A DNA stretch of 10,132 nt from Deltaproteobacteria bacterium (lineage in GTDB: Bacteria; Desulfobacterota; Desulfobacteria; Desulfobacterales; B30-G6), in NCBI GenBank assembly GCA_003647375.1, contig QMMS01000157.1:1-10132 (forward strand), written 5' to 3'. The notes beneath the pieces were generated by a model that was not told where the DNA came from, ran no database searches, and worked only from the letters and a program-made list of their open reading frames with translations. The translations under genes were made by a program, and so were the position numbers. Position 1 is the first letter of the stretch. Every line of letters begins with the position of its first letter. Positions 7,747 through 10,132 of this stretch are shown one piece after another.

Positions 7747-8727
7747 CTATGGAACCTCGATCCGCTCCAACAGTTCATGTATGATATTGTCTGTGGTGCG
7801 TCCCTCCGCTTCTGCTTCGTAACTTAAAATGATGCGGTGTCTGAACACTTCCGGTGCCATGGATTTGACGTCCTGTGGGGTCACATAGCCACGCCCGTTC
7901 AAAAATGCCTGCGCTCTGGCGGCAGCTTCAAGCCAGATCGATGCCCGTGGTGACGCTCCGTAACTGATCATGGATCCGATATCCATGCCGAATTCATCAG
8001 GATTTCTGGTGGCTTGTGTTAAGCGAACAATATAATCCACCAGCCTGTCTTCCATGTGAATAACGTGCAGGGTTTTCCGGGCTGATTTGAGGGAAGAGAT
8101 ACTCACTACACTGGTGGCATTGTTGTCAGCGCCGGAACGGATTCGTTTGACGATCTCTTTTTCTTCCTCTGCCGAAGGGTAATCCACTTTAATTTTCATC
8201 ATGAAACGGTCGATCTGGGCCTCGGGAAGCGGATAGGTTCCTTCCTGCTCGATGGGGTTCTGTGTGGCCATCACCAGGAAAGGGTCATCGAGCTTAAAGG
8301 TTGTGTCCCGAATCGTGACCTGGTGTTCCTGCATGGCTTCGAGCAAGGCACTCTGTACTTTGGCGGGAGCACGGTTGATCTCATCCGCTAAAATAATATT
8401 GTTAAATATCGGTCCTTTATTTACCTCGAAGGAACCGTTGTCCGGCCGGTAAATCTGGGTTCCGATAATATCTGCAGGAAGGAGATCCGGCGTAAATTGG
8501 ATTCGTTTAAAAGACGTATCGATGGTTTGGGCCATTGCTTTGACTGCGGTGGTTTTGGCGAGCCCCGGCAGGCCTTCCAACAGCAGATGGCCTTCGCAGA
8601 GCAAGCCGATGAGCATTCGGTTTATCAGCCCTGTTTGGCCGACAATGACCTTTTCGATTTCAGCGACTATCTGCCTGATAGATACACTCTCTTTTTCAAC
8701 TTGATGTGTAATTTCCTTGATATCCAT
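7747..8727 (-). CDS. moxR: MoxR-family AAA+ ATPase
   Basis: This 326-residue cytoplasmic ATPase has every AAA+ motif of the MoxR family: Walker A GLPGLAKT at 52-59, Walker B IILADE with D115/E116, sensor 1 in ATQNP (N157), the arginine-finger region EAQIDRF (R174) and sensor 2 in GASPRA (R261). The phrases YPLPEAQIDRF and GTYPLPEAQ are diagnostic for MoxR. MoxR proteins are thought to be chaperone-like ATPases that assemble or activate VWA-domain proteins, here probably BatA and BatB. The start is placed at the ATG at 8727 because AGGAG (8739-8743) precedes it. A GTG at 8763 would add 12 residues with no ribosome-binding site. It is the first gene of the operon, behind a promoter-like sequence. 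Unlike all later junctions it is not coupled to the next gene, because a 348-bp repeat-bearing gap follows. Confidence 0.95.
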   Translation of the reverse strand: MDIKEITHQVEKESVSIRQIVAEIEKVIVGQTGLINRMLIGLLCEGHLLLEGLPGLAKTTAVKAMAQTIDTSFKRIQFTPDLLPADIIGTQIYRPDNGSFEVNKGPIFNNIILADEINRAPAKVQSALLEAMQEHQVTIRDTTFKLDDPFLVMATQNPIEQEGTYPLPEAQIDRFMMKIKVDYPSAEEEKEIVKRIRSGADNNATSVVSISSLKSARKTLHVIHMEDRLVDYIVRLTQATRNPDEFGMDIGSMISYGASPRASIWLEAAARAQAFLNGRGYVTPQDVKSMAPEVFRHRIILSYEAEAEGRTTDNIIHELLERIEVP

Positions 8728-8738
8728 ACAAACAATAT

Positions 8739-8743
8739 CTCCT
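8739..8743 (-). promoter_or_regulatory. Ribosome-binding site that sets the moxR start
   Basis: AGGAG on the minus strand, 11 nt before the ATG at 8727. It decides in favour of this ATG over the in-frame GTG at 8763, which has only AT-rich sequence before it. The spacing is slightly long. Confidence 0.6.
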
Positions 8744-8801
8744 GTAGAGGTTACCTGTTCCACCTATTTATTCGATCGGGTTCATTTTTTTGTGCAACAA
8801 T

Positions 8802-8829
8802 AATTTAAAACATGATTTGATATGGTCAA
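8802..8829 (-). promoter_or_regulatory. Candidate sigma-70 promoter of the Bat operon
   Basis: The minus strand reads TTGACC (8829-8824), a 16-nt spacer, then TAAATT (8807-8802). The -35 matches five of six consensus bases, the -10 four of six. A start near 8795 would leave a leader of about 70 nt before moxR. The surrounding 110 bp is AT-rich and lies between the right inverted repeat and moxR, so the promoter is inside the region bounded by the repeats. No operator palindrome was recognised. Confidence 0.4.
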
Positions 8830-8880
8830 GAGTTTACATAAGAATATGATAGATTTGGTTTTCAGACAACATTTTTGAAC

Positions 8881-8995
8881 GGGATTATAACCTAAAAGAA
8901 GGTTGGTGGTATCGCGGATGGATAATCCCTGTGCGAACGTGAAAAACTCGCTCCCAAGAGACCGTAATGCCGAACAGGGCCACATCTTTAAGATG
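8881..8995 (+). repeat. Right copy of the ~115-bp inverted repeat flanking the Bat operon
   Basis: This matches the reverse complement of 9-123 at 112 of 115 positions; similarity continues more weakly to 9003. Pairings visible on this strand are GGGATTAT (8881-8888) with ATAATCCC (8922-8929), AACCT (8889-8893) with AGGTT (8900-8904), CCCTGT (8927-8932) with ACAGGG (8974-8979), and CATCTT (8983-8988) with AAGATG (8990-8995) around one base. The first and third pairings share CCC at 8927-8929, so they cannot form together. This copy lies upstream of the moxR promoter and does not overlap a recognised gene. It has TAA where the left copy has the CAA codon of batE. Confidence 0.93.
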
Positions 8996-9152
8996 AATCT
9001 CGTTTTTGAACATAGCTCACCCTTTCAATTTATCCAGATTTAATCATATCTTGTGGTTTTAATACTTTCCTGACATATAGTCTGTAAAGGGGGTTATAGA
9101 CGAGCTGTTACCGTCAATATATTAACCCGGCGACTAAATAGCCAACCCCGTT
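8996..9152. other. AT-rich intergenic sequence, no gene seen
   Basis: No open frame with a ribosome-binding site or recognisable motif was found. The only notable feature is a weak inverted pair, GGGTTA (9091-9096) with TAACCC (9123-9128). With the REP-like element that follows, it makes up the 354-bp gene-free stretch before the lipoprotein gene. Confidence 0.5.
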
Positions 9153-9281
9153 ATGCCGGACTTGATAAGCCTGCCCCGGCAAGTAGTTAGCCGGGGGCAT
9201 CCAGTGTTCTTCTGGATAGCGCTAAAACTTCACTTCGTGCCCCGCCCCCTTCCTGCGAAGGGGCAGGCACGCGGGAATGAC
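9153..9281. repeat. Composite REP-like GC-rich palindromic element
   Basis: This begins with ATGCCGGACTTGAT and ends with GCGGGAATGAC (reverse complement GTCATTCCCGC), both hallmark ends of intergenic REP-like repeats in proteobacteria. Inside are hairpins CCCCGGC (9174-9180) / GCCGGGG (9190-9196), ATCCAG (9199-9204) / CTGGAT (9212-9217), and CCCCTTC (9246-9252) / GAAGGGG (9257-9263) with loop CTGC. A perfect 9-bp long-range pair joins GCCTGCCCC (9169-9177) to GGGGCAGGC (9260-9268). The GC content is clearly higher than in the flanks. No coding potential is apparent. Confidence 0.75.
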
Positions 9282-9349
9282 AACCTGCGGGCATTTGTCC
9301 GCCAGAGTAATAAACTACTTAAACGCGACTTTTACAAGAGGAGATATAT

Positions 9350-9856
9350 ATGAATACGTTAAATCGATTACGGGTAACTTGTTCCACAGGGTTATTTTTG
9401 TTTTTTTTATTGGTTGCCGTTGTTTTTATGGCGAGCTGTGTCGGGTCTGGAAACTACGGACGGCTTTTTCCTAGCGATAATGTAAAAAAGTCATTTGAAA
9501 CTTACCAGTTACCGCCGAATCACACTTACTATTATAGTGGACCGGATGCTTTCCCGAGAGCTATTATCGGGATTCAAAATGAGTATCACCTCGAATCAAA
9601 ATTTTGGAAACCGGTTGATCTTACGAAGACCCAACTGAAAAGATGGTTAGAAATGGGGGGCCGTTCAAGGGATGACTATTATCCAAATAAAAACGGCTCA
9701 GATATACTCGCTCCTGACGGTGGGAAAATAGGTGTCTGGTATGCGGTGAAAAACTGGAAGGACAGGGCAACGGTGAAAATGATTGATGACAAAACAGTTA
9801 ATGTCAGCCCCCCGATAAAGTACAGTAGCGGACAGGAAAGGAAGATGATCCCCTAA
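9350..9856 (+). CDS. Predicted small lipoprotein of unknown function
   Basis: This 168-residue protein starts at an ATG with AGGAG 6 nt upstream (9339-9343). Residues 12-27 are strongly hydrophobic and end in MASC, so C30 is a plausible lipobox cysteine; it would then be an exported lipoprotein anchored in the envelope. The mature part has an aromatic-rich opening (YQLPPNHTYYYSGPDAFPRA), followed by IIGIQNEYHLESKFWKPVDL and, later, GSDILAPDGGKIGVWYAVKN and VKMIDDKTVNVSPP. The second half looks beta-rich. I recall uncharacterised proteins of this pattern in Desulfobacterota but cannot name a family or role. It is on the opposite strand from the Bat operon, separated from it by repeats, so a functional link is not implied. 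A nested palindromic element follows 4 bp after its stop. Confidence 0.75.
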   Translation: MNTLNRLRVTCSTGLFLFFLLVAVVFMASCVGSGNYGRLFPSDNVKKSFETYQLPPNHTYYYSGPDAFPRAIIGIQNEYHLESKFWKPVDLTKTQLKRWLEMGGRSRDDYYPNKNGSDILAPDGGKIGVWYAVKNWKDRATVKMIDDKTVNVSPPIKYSSGQERKMIP

Positions 9857-9860
9857 AATT

Positions 9861-10021
9861 GATGGTCTCGCAAAAAGTCAGAAAAGCTACTTTTTACGAG
9901 AGTATTTTGTATTTAGTGTTTAGTGTTTTGGGGTCTAATAGCTTGGTATATCAGCATTTTTTCCATACTAAATCCAAAATACTAAACACTTGATGAATTC
10001 GACTTTTTACGAATTCATCAA
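9861..10021. repeat. Nested palindromic intergenic element
   Basis: Three layers of inverted symmetry are visible. The outer arms 9861-9879 and 10001-10019 match at 15 of 19 positions when one is reverse-complemented. The middle arms 9915-9931 and 9974-9990 match at 16 of 17. Each end is itself a hairpin: 9866-9878 with 9889-9901 (one mismatch, 10-nt loop), and 9990-10001 with 10010-10021 (perfect 12 bp, 8-nt loop ACTTTTTA). The core ACTTTTTACGA occurs in both hairpins. No open frame is inside. This looks like a small non-autonomous repeat of the MITE/REP kind. Confidence 0.78.
9866..9901 (+). terminator. Hairpin after the lipoprotein gene, possible terminator
   Basis: TCTCGCAAAAAGT pairs with ACTTTTTACGAGA apart from one mismatch, 9 bp after the stop at 9856. 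The bases that follow (GTATTTTGTATTT) are T-rich but not a clean T run. It is also part of the repeat element, so terminator activity is only a possibility. Confidence 0.3.
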
Positions 10022-10063
10022 AATTGGAAAACGTGATAAGCTCTCAACAAACAAAGGAACAAC

Positions 10064-10132
10064 ATGCAAGGTAAGCTTTTAAATAAAAACCTCATGGTAG
10101 CTATTCTAATTTGTGTGATCTGTCTTCCAATC
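10064..10132 (+). CDS. Start of a probable exported protein, cut by the window end
   Basis: ATG at 10064 is preceded by AAGGA with 5-nt spacing and opens an uninterrupted frame of 23 codons to the last base. The peptide (MQGKLLNKNLMVAILICVIC, then LPI) has two to three lysines followed by a hydrophobic run. This fits the start of a signal peptide or a membrane anchor. Nothing can be said about function. It is in the same orientation as the lipoprotein gene at 9350-9856 but separated by a repeat element of about 160 bp. Confidence 0.55.
   Translation, partial: MQGKLLNKNLMVAILICVICLPI

Noticed and set aside
8782..8985. A 67-codon minus-strand frame crossing the right repeat
   Set aside because: It runs through the promoter-like region and the structured repeat, lacks a ribosome-binding site and resembles no protein.
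8881..8995. The flanking repeat as an integron attC site or a known riboswitch (c-di-GMP, cobalamin, SAM)
   Set aside because: No attC core sites at the ends, and only a short GCACAGGG similarity to the c-di-GMP aptamer with none of its other conserved parts. The left copy lies at the 3' end of batE, not in a leader.
9051..9079. Promoter TTGTGG / CATATA for the lipoprotein gene
   Set aside because: Each box matches only three of six consensus bases and the site is about 270 bp from the gene, with a hairpin-rich repeat between.
47..10132. CRISPR arrays, tRNA or rRNA genes, and complete insertion sequences
   Set aside because: No regularly spaced direct repeats, no cloverleaf, no rRNA-like sequence and no transposase frame were found on either strand.

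Overview
The window is dominated by one gene cluster on the minus strand, a 'Bat' (Bacteroides aerotolerance-type) operon: a MoxR-family AAA+ ATPase, a DUF58 protein, a membrane protein with a DUF4381/BatD-like cytoplasmic tail, and homologues of BatA, BatB (fused to a BatC-like TPR part), BatD and BatE. Gene content, a GC content judged by eye to be near 50%, TPR/VWA fusions and the intergenic repeats (GTCATTCCCGC-type and ATGCCGGACTTGAT-type REP-like pieces, 'ccaggggtc' repeats, 'cgactttttacg' palindromes) suggest a Gram-negative deltaproteobacterium (Desulfobacterota, Desulfobacterales-like). That assignment is an inference, not a database match.

Layout, in transcription order on the minus strand: promoter-like sequence at about 8802-8829; moxR 8727-7747; a 348-bp gap holding the decayed remnant of a four-helix-bundle (23S rRNA intervening-protein family) gene between imperfect inverted repeats; DUF58 gene 7398-6523; DUF4381-like gene 6526-5555; batA 5558-4563; batB-batC fusion 4566-2653; batD 2651-891; batE 894-79. 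From the DUF58 gene to batE every junction is a 4-bp overlap (three GTGA, one ATGA) or a 1-nt gap, so these six genes look translationally coupled. MoxR ATPases are generally thought to act as chaperones on VWA proteins. Here the VWA proteins BatA and BatB carry intact MIDAS motifs, and BatD, BatE and the DUF4381-like protein would form the rest of an envelope complex.

The whole operon lies between two inverted copies of an almost identical element of about 115 bp (9-123 and 8881-8995). The left copy encodes the last 14 residues of BatE. The copies differ at three positions; two of these are a compensatory pair that keeps a hairpin intact. This is the most unusual structure in the window.

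From 8996 to the end the sequence is intergenic repeat material plus two plus-strand genes: a small predicted lipoprotein (9350-9856) and the first 23 codons of a probable exported protein (from 10064, cut by the window end). Between them is a nested palindromic element (9861-10021) with a perfect 12-bp hairpin at its right end.
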